A stretch of DNA of 64,000 nucleotides from Brassica napus. Lineage: Eukaryota; Streptophyta; Magnoliopsida; Brassicales; Brassicaceae. Shown piece after piece: positions 23,190 through 35,158 of the stretch (the first letter of the stretch is position 1; the number at the start of each line of letters is the position of its first letter). Position numbers and translations under genes: made by a program. The notes under the pieces are model-generated. The model was given only the letters and a program-made list of their open reading frames with translations, was not told the origin of the DNA and made no database searches. Location: the NCBI RefSeq assembly GCF_020379485.1, contig NW_026014659.1, positions 152,501 to 216,500 of the forward strand. The letters run 5' to 3'.

Positions 23190-26100
23190 TGTCACGCCCC
23201 CAATCCTAGAAAGGATTTGTCGGGACGGCCATGGTTCGAGGAAACGTATCAGCCAGTCTTAGGACATCAAGGCAAGCGTTCCATGGTCGAGAAAGAAGGT
23301 TAAGAACATAAGGAAACTTAGACTTAACCTTATATAAGCTAAGTGACAGCTAGGACGAGTAAGACGGTAACTAGACGAAGTAGACAAGTAGCTCGGCCAG
23401 CTCAACGAAGCTAGGTTTAGTTCACTCCAGCTCAGTCCCTACTAAGTCAGCTCCACTAGCTGGACTACTAGCTCACTCAGCTGATGCAGCTGAGAGTCAG
23501 CTCACCTCAGCTAGACGGACTGTTCGGGTTTTAGGCCGATGGTCCGGGTCAGTGGTGGGCTGTGAGGTCCGGCCATGAGGCCATGGGCTGTTGGGTGTTT
23601 GGGCAAGGCCGTGGGCTAAGTCCAAGAGGCTAGGGGCGTGGGTTAGGATTAATACCGACCACAAACCCAATCAGAAAGGGTGATGGGATGCAAGTGGCCG
23701 AGAGGGCACAACCCTTGGCCGATGGTGCCGCTTCGCTAGCAAGTCGTGCCTGTTCGTGGGGCAAGACTTACCCCCCCGTTTTCTATAAATATGGGGCCTC
23801 TCCTGTTGGTTTCATTATCCAATTCCGTAGTAAAATACTCAGAGACAAACGTAGAGAGAGAGAGAGAGAGTCCCGGCCAAGAGATCGGCCAGAAAAGGGC
23901 CGGTCGTGGTGGTTTTGTATCTCCGGCAAGGAGAACGGTTTAGGAGAGAGGAGGCCGTGTGGTTATGAATACCCAAGGCATAGAGAAAGGTCTGGAGAAG
24001 GACTCCAAAGCCGTGGTTCAGTCAGATAGGGTCAGTGGGTAACCACCGCCTCATCGGCTAAGATAATCGGACAGTCCGAACCGGTCTAGCCATGGGCGTT
24101 TGGATTGTGTCCTATTCTTCTCATCCTTTTCATCCAATTCTTCTTCTACTCCTTCTGTACATTGGCGTGGCCTTGTTGATGTGTTGGGATTGGTTATAAC
24201 CGTGGTTCTGGTAGAGTAATGCGGTCGCGGTCCATAACCGACGAGTTAGGCGCGCGGATGGTCTAAACCGGCCTCAGGTGATCCGATTGGATAGGGGCGG
24301 TTCTGTTCTGTTCTGAACGGTTGCAACCCTTCCCTGAGCAGTCACAATGGTTCATGACTTGGGTAGGTTAAGGCGTGATCCTTAGGCCATAGGCCGGACA
24401 CACGCACGGACCAGACAGTCCATACGGATTGGTAGGTCGAACGGTTGGAGCATCTGAAAGGGTGCGAGATGCCAAGGGTCATGAGTTGCCAAGAGGCACG
24501 AGTGTCCAAAGGGTACTAATTCCCAAAGGGTGTGAGTTCCAAACGGTGCCATTGGTTCAAGGCTTAGGCCGAACCAAGTGGACAGTCCGTGGCTGCATAG
24601 TCGAACGGATGGACGGTTAGTTTAACCGGAGTGTTGCGTAGCAAGGTCTGATCGGTTGCAAGGCAATCAGGTTTGGTCTTCGGCCTTACTCTGTGGTATG
24701 GATCCAGGCTTTGGGTCGGATCAGGTAAGAAGGTCCGTGAGACTTTGGGCCGGACTTATAACTGGCCGATCGCACCTAGCTCTTAACCAGACGGTTAGAC
24801 GGGACTATGGACGATCCGACTATGGTTGGATGGTTCTAGTCGCAAAGGCTAAGTAGGATATCTTACAATCAACCTCTGGTTGGTTAGTAGGATAGGCGCC
24901 ATATGCCTTATGTAGGGCGTACACCCACATGATGGCAATGGAAGGCCGGTTATATCAGTACATGCTAAGTGGACGATGGCTTATCAAGTCTAGTGGTCGG
25001 ATCATGTTTCATGACGATGGTTCGATGGCCGAGCACTAGTATGGATAGTCACGTTTCTGGAGTAAGAGTATTGGTGTGATGCTTCTATATATCAACCTTG
25101 GTGTTAATAGCTTCGGTATTGGCTAAGAGCCATGACGAAGTGTCTGGCTAGTATTATGTGTCGTAGACCATAGGTACTAAGCCTAAGTGTGATTGTTAAT
25201 GGAAAGCCGTGTAAGATATGATCATGGTTGAGTATGGAAGACCTGACCTCTGGATGATGTTCAAGGTGTCGGAACTAATCTGATTTAGGAATGCATCGGT
25301 TGGTATGAACAAGTCATATCTGTTGTTTGGGTTATGTCCCAAGGCCGATCAGGCCAGATGATGATTCATCAGTTCCAAGTCATGTGAGGAAGGTTGGTTG
25401 ATTGACTTAGGATCTAATGAGCTTTGTCAGTCCATAAGATGGACTTGGTACTATTGCCTATAAGGCAAAAGGATTTTGGATTGTGCATGAGCCGAGAAAG
25501 GCCAGATGCAAACCCTTATCCTTTCAAAGACTTCTCAAAGGTTACTTAGGTCTTTGGGGATGGTTGGTTGAATGACTAAGTACCTAAGGGAGTTGTTTGA
25601 TGCAGGAATCAAGGTAAGGACCTTAAGTAAGATCATTGAGTGATCGTTGTCCAGCTGTCAAGCAAGATCAATTTGAGTCAATGGAGGACCGATGAGCTCC
25701 ATAGATGTGGCAAAGGTATGATCTAGCATTTACTTATGTAGATCTAGATAAAATGGTTTAGGGGAATGGAACCTCAGAATCGTATGGCTTGGTTTGGGTT
25801 TAGGATGGACCTTTAAGCTAATTGGTAGTTGAGTAAACTGACCAAGGCTAAGGTGATTCGACCAGACAATTGTTAGATTGGTTTTAGACCAATGGTTTAC
25901 TAGAGAATAATCCGCTGCGTATCTGTTGAAAGGATCTAGGCTATTAATGACTAGGGAAGTCTTTAGCTAAGATCTAAGTTAGCTCTCGCCTTTAGGCGAT
26001 ATTATAAATAAAGGGCATAAATTAAGAGGTTCGGCCAGGAAGTGGACCGAGCGACGTGAGGCATCGACCGTGGCCTAGGCGGCCGGGATCGGGTCTTACA
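23190..26100 (+). repeat. 3' LTR of element C (2911 bp)
   Basis: TGTCACGCCCC...GGGTCTTACA. Its first ~1 kb resembles the LTR of element G, including the TATAAATATGGGG segment. Its last ~850 bp resembles the LTRs of H, E and the solo LTR (GATGAGCTCC, GTGGCAAAGGTATGATCTAG, GCGACGTGAGGCATCGACC). It appears chimeric. No gene is seen. Confidence 0.9.
23784..23791 (+). promoter_or_regulatory. TATA box in 3' LTR of element C
   Basis: TATAAATA followed by TGGGGCC; same context as 20904 in the 5' LTR. Confidence 0.55.
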
Positions 26101-27692
26101 CAAACAGTCCCCGGGAAGGGCCAGCGTGCTGAGTCCAAGGACCAACGTGCTGATATGTGTACTGATGGACAGCCACAGACGTCCTGTGTGTGCTGATGGA
26201 CACACACGGACTCACACGGATAGCCACGGATATCCTGTGTGTGCTGACAGACACCCACGGACGTCCTGTGTGTGCTGACGGACACCCACGGATGTCCTGT
26301 GTGTACTGAACAGACAGCCCACGTGGGCCGAAATCACCCGAACAGTCCTCGGGAAGGGCCAGCATGCTGAGTCCAAGGACCAGCGTGCTGATATGTGTAC
26401 TGATAGACAGCCACGGACTTCCTGTGTGTGCTGACGGACACACACAGACGTCAAGTGTGTGCTGACGGACAGACACAGACGTCCTGTGTGTGTTGACAGA
26501 CAGCCACGGACAGCCACGAACGTCCTGTGTATGCTGGCAGACACCCATAGACACACATGAACACACACGGACAGCCATGGACGTCCCGTGTGTGCTGACG
26601 GACAGCCACATACAGCCACAGACGTCCTGTGTGTGCTGGCGGACCCCACGGACGTCCTGTGTGTACTGAACAGACAGCCCACATGGGCCAAAATCACCCG
26701 AACAGTACACGGGAAGGGTCAGCATGCTGAGTCCAAGGACCAACGTGCTTATTTGTGTACTGATGGACAGCCACGGACGTCCTGTGTTAACTGACGGACA
26801 GACACGGACACACACGGACATCCTCTGTGTATTGAACAGACAGCCCACATGGGCCAAAATCACCCAAACAGTCCACGAGAAGGGCCAGCGTGCTAAGTCC
26901 AAGGACCAACGTGCTGATATGTATACTGATGAACAGCCACAAACGTCCTGTGTGTGCTGACCGACACACACGGACACACATGGACAGCCACGGACGTCCT
27001 GTGTGTGCGGACGGACACACACGGACACACATGGACAGTCACGGACGTCCTGTGTGTGCTGACAGACAGCCACTGACAGCCCCGGAGGTCCTGTGTGTGC
27101 TGGCGGACACCCACGGACGTCCTATGTGTACTGAACAGACAGCCCACGTGGGCCAAAATCACCCAAACAGTCCCCAGGAAGGGCCAGCGTGCTGAGTCCA
27201 AGGACCAACGTGCTGATATGTGTACTGATGGACAGCCACGGACGTCCTGTGTGTGCTGATGGACACAAACAGACACACACGGACAGCCACGGATGTCCTG
27301 TGTGTGCTGACAGACACCCACGGACGTCCTGTCTGTGCTGACGGACACCCACTGATGTCCTGTGTGTACTGAACAGACAGCCCACGTGTGCCAAAATCAC
27401 CTGAACAGTCCTCGGGAAGGGCCAGCATGCTGAGTCCAAGGACCAGCGTGCTGATATGTGTACTGATGGACAGCCACGGACGTCCTGTGTGTGCTGACGG
27501 ACACACACGAAAGTCCTGTTTGTGCTGACTGACAGCAACGGACCGCCACGGACCGCCACGAATGTCCTGTGTATGCTGGTGGACACCCAGAGACACACAC
27601 GAACATACACGGACAGCCATGGACGTCCTGTGTGTGCTGACGGACAGCCACAGACAGCCACAGGACGTCCTGTGTGTGCTGGCGGATACCCA
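26101..27692 (+). repeat. Satellite array, block 4
   Basis: Anchors near 26320, 26685, 26846, 27148 and 27385. The stretch after 26346 (CCTCGGGAAGGGCCAGCATGC) recurs about 1066 bp later at 27412, so a ~1-kb higher-order unit is duplicated here. It ends near 27692 against a protease fragment. Confidence 0.94.
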
Positions 27693-28069
27693 CACCCACT
27701 CTTAAACTGCACCCTTCCTCTGTGACAGTCCAGAGTGTCCCGGTTCTTTCCAAGCCAGTCCATGCCTAATATCACCTCATGATTCTTAAGGCAGACCACA
27801 ACCAGATCCATAGGCATAACTCTATCCTGGATCACTATTGGGATATCCTTTACTCTCCCTAATGAATGCATTACTTGCCCACCGGCCGCATTCACTATGC
27901 AAGGATCATCCTCCGTTTCCATCTGGAACAACCCTTTTCCGATCATATCTGGGCTCACAAAGCTGTGTGTAGCTCCAGTATCAAACAGTACGTGTGTTTC
28001 CACACCACCAATACATAGGGTCCCTACATAAGACCCCCCTTTTCTAATCATTTAATCCATTCTAAGTTC
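27693..28069 (-). pseudogene. Protease fragment of an old Tekay-like element
   Basis: The minus strand encodes GGVETHVLFDTGATHSFVSP, NSLGRVKDIPI-like sequence as HSLGRVKDIPI, and VILGMDWLGK, the whole core of a Ty3/gypsy aspartic protease. The upstream part (28024-28069) resembles the 3' end of the candidate intron of element A, with acceptor TATGTAG before GGACC at 28023. LTR E begins at 28070 within that intron-like segment. Downstream the frame runs without a stop into satellite, giving a chance 309-codon fusion frame. Confidence 0.85.
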
Positions 28070-30377
28070 TGTCATGTCCCCGATCCTGGATAGGATCTCC
28101 CGGACAGACTTTAGTGCGAGGAGACGCACCAGTCAGGTCACATGACCTAAAGATAAGCGTGTCATGGTCCAAAACGTGGTTAAGGGAATCAGGTAGCTGG
28201 AACTTAACCAAATTAAGGCAGATGCAAGCTAAAAGGAGCTGGACAAGCGAGCTGGTAGCTGGACGAGATCCAGGTGAAGCTCGATTGAAGTGGGTGATCA
28301 GAATGGATCATGGGAGAACTAAGTATAGGTATGGAAATAGACCAAGAGACTTAGAAGAATTGAAGAAGATAAAGGAAGCAAGCTGGACACAGTGTATAAC
28401 AGCTGGGCGATGCAGTAAGCAAGCTCGACCAGCTAGGCAAGCTCGACCAGCTAGGTGAACTGTAGTGCAGCTCAATGTAGCTCACTGAAGTGTAGGTCAG
28501 CTCCCTGAGCTGGATGGTCTAGCTCACTCAGCTGGGTCAGCTGGGGATCAGCTCAACTCAGCTGGACTGAGTGTTCAAATCATGGGCAGTTGGGCCGGGT
28601 CTGGACAGTGGCCGGGCCATGTGGGCGACCCGGGTGTACCGATGGGCTGGTTGGCTCTTGGGATTGAGCCACGAGCTTGGGCAATCCGTGTGGGCTTGTT
28701 TGGACTTGTCCAGGAGTGGATTGGCAAGCCCAGGGCGTCTGGAAACTGCCTGAGGCGAATGGGTATGATCTGGACCATTGATTAAATCAATGGCCAGAAA
28801 TGATACCGAAAGGGTGCAACCTTTGGAAAGGTAACTGCCCCTTCTTCTATAAAAGGCAGGCAAGTCCGTGCCTTTGCAGGCACGCCAGGGCTTCCTCCTA
28901 CACCCTGAAACACAAAGAAACACAGAGAAAAGACAGAGAGTTGGTCGGATTCCCAATCCAAAACCCATGGTGGTGTAAAGGTCATAAAGAGGCAGTTTTG
29001 GGAGAGATCAAGGGGTGAAGTTATGAACGACTTTATGGTGGTTTTGATCCGTGATGTTATCACCCAAAGCATCAGTGAGAACACACGGAAAAGGTGAGGA
29101 AAGAAGGTAGATGACCGGAATTCATTCCCAAAGGCCAAGACAGCCTTAAGGAGAGAGGTGTGTGGGAGGGCAGTTTCATGGAAGTGCAAGGGGAGTTATG
29201 AACGACCCTGTGGTAGGTTTTCACCACGGATGAACACGTCCTAGGCTTCCCCTGTATCTTGGGAACACACGCAAATACCCAGGAGAGAAGGGAGAAGGCC
29301 GGACTTCCCTCACAATGGCATGAATAGCCTTGAAGGTGGATGCAGTGTAGAAACTGGTTTCATGGAAGTTCCATGGAAGGGATCAGGGGTGCGACCCATG
29401 AATGGATCTTATCAATACAGGAGGTATGTGATAAGTACTGATAGACGCGTGCACTGTAGGAGCATGGCCGAACATAATAAGGAAAGGCACTTGATCTAAT
29501 CAGATCATGTATAAGGTAACTGATTTTATAATTACTTTCAAGGTTATGTTTCTGTCTATTGTGGTGCAGTTAAGGCCAAGTATGGCACGCCCCTTGAAGA
29601 CCATATGTTGTGATGTAAACTAAGGATCCAGGACCCTGAGATAAGGGGCGGATCTTAGTTGATCTAACTCATCCATGTGGGATGGAAGTTAGAGGCCACT
29701 CATTGGATAGTGATCCATGTTGGATCATGGTGTGTGTGTTAGTTCTGATCATGGTGTGAATCAATGATCCGAATCATGGAGGAGACACATGGGTGAGAGC
29801 TAACTTAGATCATGGAACCAGCAGCAAGCCGTGGAGGCGAGTAAGGCTAGTACTAAGTGGCATGGACCACAAGTATGGGGCCGGTGTGTTTATCTAAAGA
29901 AGGCCGTGTGTAATCTGATCTTTGGCAAGGATGGATGACCTGATCCATAGGTGGGCCGATGAGCTAACAAGCTCCGTGGATGTGGCAAAGGTATGATCTA
30001 GCAATGTTGCATTGATCTAGATAGAATGGTTTGGGAAACGGAACCTCAGATTTGTATGACTTGGTTCGTGTTCAGAATCAACCTTGGAGCTAGCTGGTAG
30101 TTGAGTATACTAACCATTAGCTTTGGTTATTCGACCGGACAAGTATTATATTGGTTATAGACCAATGGATGATGATATTATTCCGCTGCATGCGTATGTG
30201 TTGTATTGATCTAAGCTAGGAAAGACTATGGTAGTCTTGAGCTAAGATCTGAGTTAGCCCTCGCCTATGGGCGATGTTTTAAATATAGGGCGAAAATTTT
30301 GAGAGGTTCGGTCAGGGTATCGACCGAGCGACGTGAGGCATCGACCGCAGCCTAGTCGGCCAGGATCGGGTCTTACA
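28070..30377 (+). repeat. 5' LTR of element E (2308 bp)
   Basis: TGTCATGTCCCC...GGGTCTTACA. Compared with the 3' LTR it lacks about 500 bp (between 29950 and the GGGCCGATGAGC motif). TATAAAA at 28848-28854 is followed by the hairpin CGTGCC-TTTGCA-GGCACG at 28867-28884. No gene is seen. Confidence 0.9.
28848..28884 (+). promoter_or_regulatory. TATA box and hairpin in 5' LTR of element E
   Basis: TATAAAAGG, then a perfect 6-bp stem/6-base loop starting 12 bases after the TATA box; identical to the copies in LTR H, the 3' LTR of E and the solo LTR. Confidence 0.6.
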
Positions 30378-30380
30378 AGT

Positions 30381-30393
30381 TGGTATCAGAGCA
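30381..30393 (+). other. Primer-binding site of element E (tRNA-iMet type)
   Basis: TGGTATCAGAGCA three bases after the LTR end TTACA. Confidence 0.9.
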
Positions 30394-31105
30394 TGCTTGA
30401 TCCTGTGACGGACAGTGCTCAAGGATGTTGAGTTCGAAACCGAATATATTTTGGGAAATCATGATGACTTGGAACCTTAGCTGTGGTCAGCCAAGGGAGA
30501 GTTGAGGTAAGATTGGGTTTCATGCTTGAGAACGGGGAAGTTCCAAGATGAGCCGGCTTAGCCAAGATACACTCTTCCACGACAAGACCCTGAAAACATA
30601 AAGGTTAGTTTATCTACTTATTTGGGAATAGTAGACGGATTGGATGATGGACGCAATGCAAGATCTTTGTATGGACGACCTGGACAAGGGAAGTAACATG
30701 GACCAGAGAGTGGCTTAGGTTGAAAGAAACGTGCAGCACTCTCTTGGAGGTAAATGTTATCCCTTGGTGGCCGTTCAAAATAAGTGAGCATATGCAATGT
30801 TCATGTTAGACTAAGGGAGACGCTACATGGCTAGTACATGAGTGGGCTTATGATCAGATGGATCAGCTTGGACCCAGTGTAAGTCAAGGTAGGATTCCTT
30901 AAGATTGAGTGAATGGAATGGATCAATTCCAAGAGGAATTGGAAACACGATGTTAAGTATCTTAGTATGATGAGGATTGAGGTATACTATAAACACTTTT
31001 GTGAATGGTATGGGACGTTCACAGATGTGTGATGCTTTGGAGAATGGTATGGGACGTTTTCCAAATGTGTGATCAAACCGAGATCCTACTCATCTAAGTA
31101 CTTAA
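30394..31105 (+). other. Leader of element E, no gag recognised
   Basis: About 710 bp between PBS and protease. I see no Gag core, no zinc knuckle and no long frame; gag has been deleted or replaced. A short imperfect repeat with GAATGGTATGGGACGTT occurs at ~31003 and ~31040. Confidence 0.6.
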
Positions 31106-31749
31106 TGATCGGTGGTGTGGAAACACATTATTTGATACTGGAGCTACACATAGTTTTGTGAGTCCAAGTATGATTGGAAAAGGTTTGTTCCAGTATGGAA
31201 CATGGGACGGTCCTGAACGAGTGAGTAGGACAAGTTATGAACTCACTCGGTCTGGTAAAGGACATCCCTGTGGTGATCTTGGATAGGCCGATGCCTAGAG
31301 ATCTGATTGTTGTCCCCCTCAAGCATCATGAAGTGATCTTGGGCATGGACTGGTTGGGAAAGTATTGGGCAACTCTAGATTGTCACCGGGGAAGGGTGCA
31401 ACTTGAGAACGAGTTTGGACCCCCGATTAAGTACCAAGGAATCAAGCCAACCTCTTGCAGTTTGGTGGTTTCAGCAGTCCAAGTAGAACGGATACTTGGA
31501 AATGGTTGTGAGGCCTTTTTGGTTACCATTTACACTGATGAGGTTGTAGGGGCCTGTGACCCAGAGGGTATACCGTTGGTTCGGGAATTTCAGGAAGTGT
31601 TTGGGGCACTACAGGGCATTCCCCCTTATAGGGCTGACCCATTCATCATTGAATTGGAACCTGGAACGTCCCCATTATCTAAAAGTCCATATAGAATGGC
31701 ACCAGCTAAGATGGCTGAGCTGAAGTCGATCAAGTCCAGTGAGGGATGA
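31106..31749 (+). pseudogene. Element E protease and truncated RT entrance
   Basis: The start of the protease (GGVETH, then a frameshifted FDTGATHSFV) is damaged near 31125. From 31237 a frame reads NSLGLVKDIPVVILDRPMP, VILGMDWLGK and RGRVQLENEFG, then a linker and [20 protein letters not shown]. This is the segment that leads into RT. It ends at 31749, before any RT motif, by a jump into 3' non-coding sequence. Nearly identical to element A in the protease. Confidence 0.85.
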
Positions 31750-32633
31750 GGATCGCAGCACAACCAAGTCGGAGATTGACCTATGGTTGGGGTGAGACGG
31801 TTGAGTCCTGGGGTGGACCAGAACCGCAATATGATCAAGTCCGTCAAAGGATGAGGATCAGGACACGACCTACTCGGAGATGGACCTATGGTCGGGGTGT
31901 AACGGTCTAGTCCCTGAGTGGACCAGGACTGGAATATGATAACGTCCTAAATGGACCAGGATCAAAATATGACAAAGTCCAGTTTGGACAGAAGTCAAGT
32001 TGAGGCGGTTTAGTCTTGTAAGGGCTAAGATGGCAATATGGCCAAGCTGGGAGAGGCTGTGGCTGGTTAAGGAATGATCCAGTAATTGGGGGCTGGAATC
32101 ATAAACCTTATTGTCCGGGAAGGACTTAAGGGAACAAAACAATCTGTTAGGACTCATGGTAGAGTGATCAACCTAAAGATTGGAACATGTTCGCTAGGAC
32201 TTGGCTGGTGCATAGAGTGGCTTTGAGATTGGTTGAATCCTCTAAGACTTGAGTACGCAGTATGTTCCTAGCGACTGAATTTGATCTAGTCATGGAACTA
32301 AAGTGTTCTACATGGACTTGGTGTCTACTAGGAACGCAACCTGGAGAGTTGGGTCAGTGACACAAGTCATGTCTTTGTATGGGTGCTTGATGGATCACTT
32401 GATAAGATTTTGGGTAAAATCTCTATCAAGTGGGGGGAGACTTGTGTAGATGGTGATCAAGACGTGATCAGTGAGGAGGGACAAGGAGGGAGATGCAACG
32501 AATTGGTTAAGAAGAACCAATCGAGCATGCTCTATGTTCTGGATGCAAAGAATTCGGTTGGAATCTTTTGTCTTCAGAAAAGACGGCAACACCACAGGAT
32601 TCGAGAACGAATCCATCCTAAGTGGGGGAGACT
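31750..32633 (+). other. 3' internal non-coding region of element E with two polypurine tracts
   Basis: It contains two imperfect tandem copies of a ~100-bp segment (31745-31950, with GATGAGGATC and GACCTATGGT repeated). AAGTGGGGGGAGACTTG occurs at 32428-32444, and the terminal tract AAGTGGGGGAGACT lies just before 32634. No conserved domain is seen. Confidence 0.7.
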
Positions 32634-35158
32634 TGTCATGTCCCCGATCCTGGATAGGATCGTCCGGACAGACTTTAGTGCGAGGAGACGCACCAGTCAG
32701 GTCACATGACCTAAAGACAAGCGTGTCATGGTCCAAAACGTGGTTAAGGGAATCAGGTAGCTGGAACTTATCCAAAATAAGGCAGATGCAAGATCAAAGG
32801 AGCTGGACAAGCGAGCTGGTAGCTGGAAGAGATCCAGGTGAAGCTCGATTGAAGTGGGTGATCAGAATGGATCATGGGAGAACTAAGTATAGGTCTGGAA
32901 ATAGACCAAAGGACTTAGAAGAATTGAAGAAGATAAAGGAAGCAAGCTGGACACAGTGTATAACAGCTGGGCGATGCAGTAAGCAAGCTCGACCAGCTAG
33001 GTGAAGTGTTGTGCAGCTCAATGTAGCTCACTGAAGTGTAGGTCAACTCCCTGAGCTGGATGGTCTAGATCACTCAGCTGGATCAGCTGGGGATCAGCTC
33101 AACTCAGCTGGACTGAGTGTTCAAGTCATGGGCAGTTGGGCCGGGTCTGGACAGTGGCCGGGCCATGTGGGCGACCCGGGTGTACCGATGGGCTGGTTGG
33201 CTCTTGGGATTGAGTCAGGAGCTTGGGCAATCCGTGTGTCCTTGTTTGGACTTGTCCAGGAGTGGATTGGCAAGCCCAGGGCGTCTGGAAACTGCCTGAG
33301 GCGAATGGGTATGATCTGGACCATTGATTAAGTCAATGGCCAGAAATGATACAAAAGGGTGCAACCTTTGGAAAGGTAACTGCCCCTTCTTCTATAAAAG
33401 GCAGGAAAGTCCGTGCCTTTGCAGGCACGCCAGGGCTTCCTCCTACACCCTGAAACACAAAGAAACACAGAGAAAAGACAGAGAGTTGGCCGGATTCCCA
33501 ATCCAAGACCCATGGTGGTGTGAAGGTCATAAAGAGGCAGTTTTGGGAGAGATCAAGGGGGGAAGTTATGAACGACTTTCTGGTGGTTTTGATCCGTGAT
33601 GTTATCACCCAAAGCATCCTACAGGGCCTGAGAACACACGCAAATGGTGAGGAAAGAAGGTAGATGACCGGAATTCATTCCCAAAGGCCAAGACAGCCTT
33701 AAGGAGTGAGGTGTGTGGGAGGGTAGTTTCATGGAAGTGCAAGGGGAGTTATGAACGACCCTGTGGTAGGTTTTCAGCACGGATTAACACGTCCTAGGCT
33801 TCCCCCGTATCTGGGGAACACACGCAAATACCCAGGAGAAAAGGGAGAAGGCCGGACTTCCCTCACAATGGCATGAATAGCCTTGAAGGTGGATGCAGTG
33901 TAGAAACTGGTTTCATGGAAGTTCGATGGAAGGGATCAGGGGTGCGACCCATGAATGGATCTTATCAATACATGAGATATGTGATAAGGATTGATAGAGG
34001 CGTGCACTGGAGGAGCATGGCCGAACATAATAAGGAAAGGCACTTGATCTAATCAGATCATGTATAAGGTAACTGATTTTATAATTAGTTTCAAGGTTAT
34101 GTTTCTGTCTCTTGTGGTGCGGTTAAGGCCAAGTATGGCACGCCCCTTGAAGACCATATGTTGTGATGTAAACTAAGGATCCAGGACCCTGAGGTAAGGG
34201 GCAGATCTTAGTTGATCTAACTCATCGATGTGGGATGGAAGTTAGAGGCCACTCATTGGATAGTGATCCATGTTGGATCATGGTGTGTGTGTTAGTTCTG
34301 ATCATGGTGTGAATCAATGATCCGAATGATGGAGGAGACACATAGGGATCCTAGAACATGAGGAACCATGTGGGGTGCAAGGTCCAATTCATTTGGAACC
34401 AGCAGCAAGCCGTGGAGGCGAGTAAGGCCAGTACTAAGTGGCATGGACCAAAAGTATGGGGCCGGTGTGTTTACCTAAAGAAGGCCGTGTGTAATCTGAT
34501 CTTTGGCAAGGATGGATGACCTGATCCATAGGTGATGGATCAAGGTGTCTGATCTGATTGATCAAAGGATGCACTGGTGGTAATAGGAGGACTGATCGGC
34601 TTCGTTAGGACATGGTTCCATGGCCGGTTAGGTACGTGTGAAGACTCATCAGTTCTGGGTCATGTGGGGTGGTTGGTTGATTGACTCAGGATCTGATGGG
34701 CGTTGTTATTCCATGAGCTGGACTTGGTATCATAAGTTGATAAGGCAAAAGGATGTGGGACAGTGCCTGAGCCGGTAAGGGCCAGATGCATGTCCTTAGC
34801 CGTTTGAAGACTTCTCAAGGGTTACTTATGTCTGTGGGGATGGTTGGCTGAATGACTAAGTACCTAAGGGAGTTGTTTTGTGTGTGTAAAGGAGCTGGAC
34901 GCAGTATATGGCAGCTGGCCATAGCTCGGTCCTAGCTCAGTTCGAGTGTGACAGCTCGATCAGCTGGTCTATGAGTTCATTCAGCTAGAGTAGTTGGGCC
35001 GATGAGCTAACAAGCTCCGTGGATGTGGCAAAGGTATGATCTAGCAATGTTGCATAGATCTAGATAGAATGGTTAGGGAAACGGAACCTCAGATTTGTAT
35101 GACTTGGTTCGTGTTCAGAATCAACCTTGGAGCTAGCTGGTAGTTGAGTATACTAACC
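32634..35158 (+). repeat. 3' LTR of element E (2525 bp, 3' truncated)
   Basis: Starts TGTCATGTCCCC and aligns with the 5' LTR and LTR H to GAGTATACTAACC, then satellite begins. TATAAAA at 33393-33399 and the hairpin at 33412-33429 are conserved. No gene is seen. Confidence 0.9.
33393..33429 (+). promoter_or_regulatory. TATA box and hairpin in 3' LTR of element E
   Basis: TATAAAAGG then CGTGCC-TTTGCA-GGCACG, as in the 5' LTR. Confidence 0.55.

Larger units (their letters stand above)
20314..26100 (+). mobile_element. Element C: internally deleted Tekay-like LTR element with TSD CAAAC
   Basis: A 5' LTR truncated at its 3' end (20314 to ~22390), 3' internal sequence (~22391-23189), and a full 3' LTR (23190-26100). 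It is flanked by CAAAC on both sides (20309-20313 and 26101-26105). PBS, gag, protease and all of pol are gone, so it could only move with help, if at all. The insertion point lies in the satellite anchor at the same base as the solo LTR at 43178. Confidence 0.92.
28070..35158 (+). mobile_element. Element E: deletion derivative of a Tekay-like element, 3' end truncated
   Basis: 5' LTR 28070-30377, PBS, a leader, degenerate protease and the first codons of the RT region (31106-31749), then a jump to 3' non-coding sequence, polypurine tract and 3' LTR 32634-35158. The 3' LTR lacks its last ~240 bp and abuts satellite, so the target duplication cannot be tested. RT catalytic core, RNase H and integrase are missing. 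The left end lies in an older protease fragment. Confidence 0.87.

Noticed and set aside
30394..31105. A degenerate gag in element E's leader
   Set aside because: No capsid-core or zinc-knuckle motif could be read in any frame.
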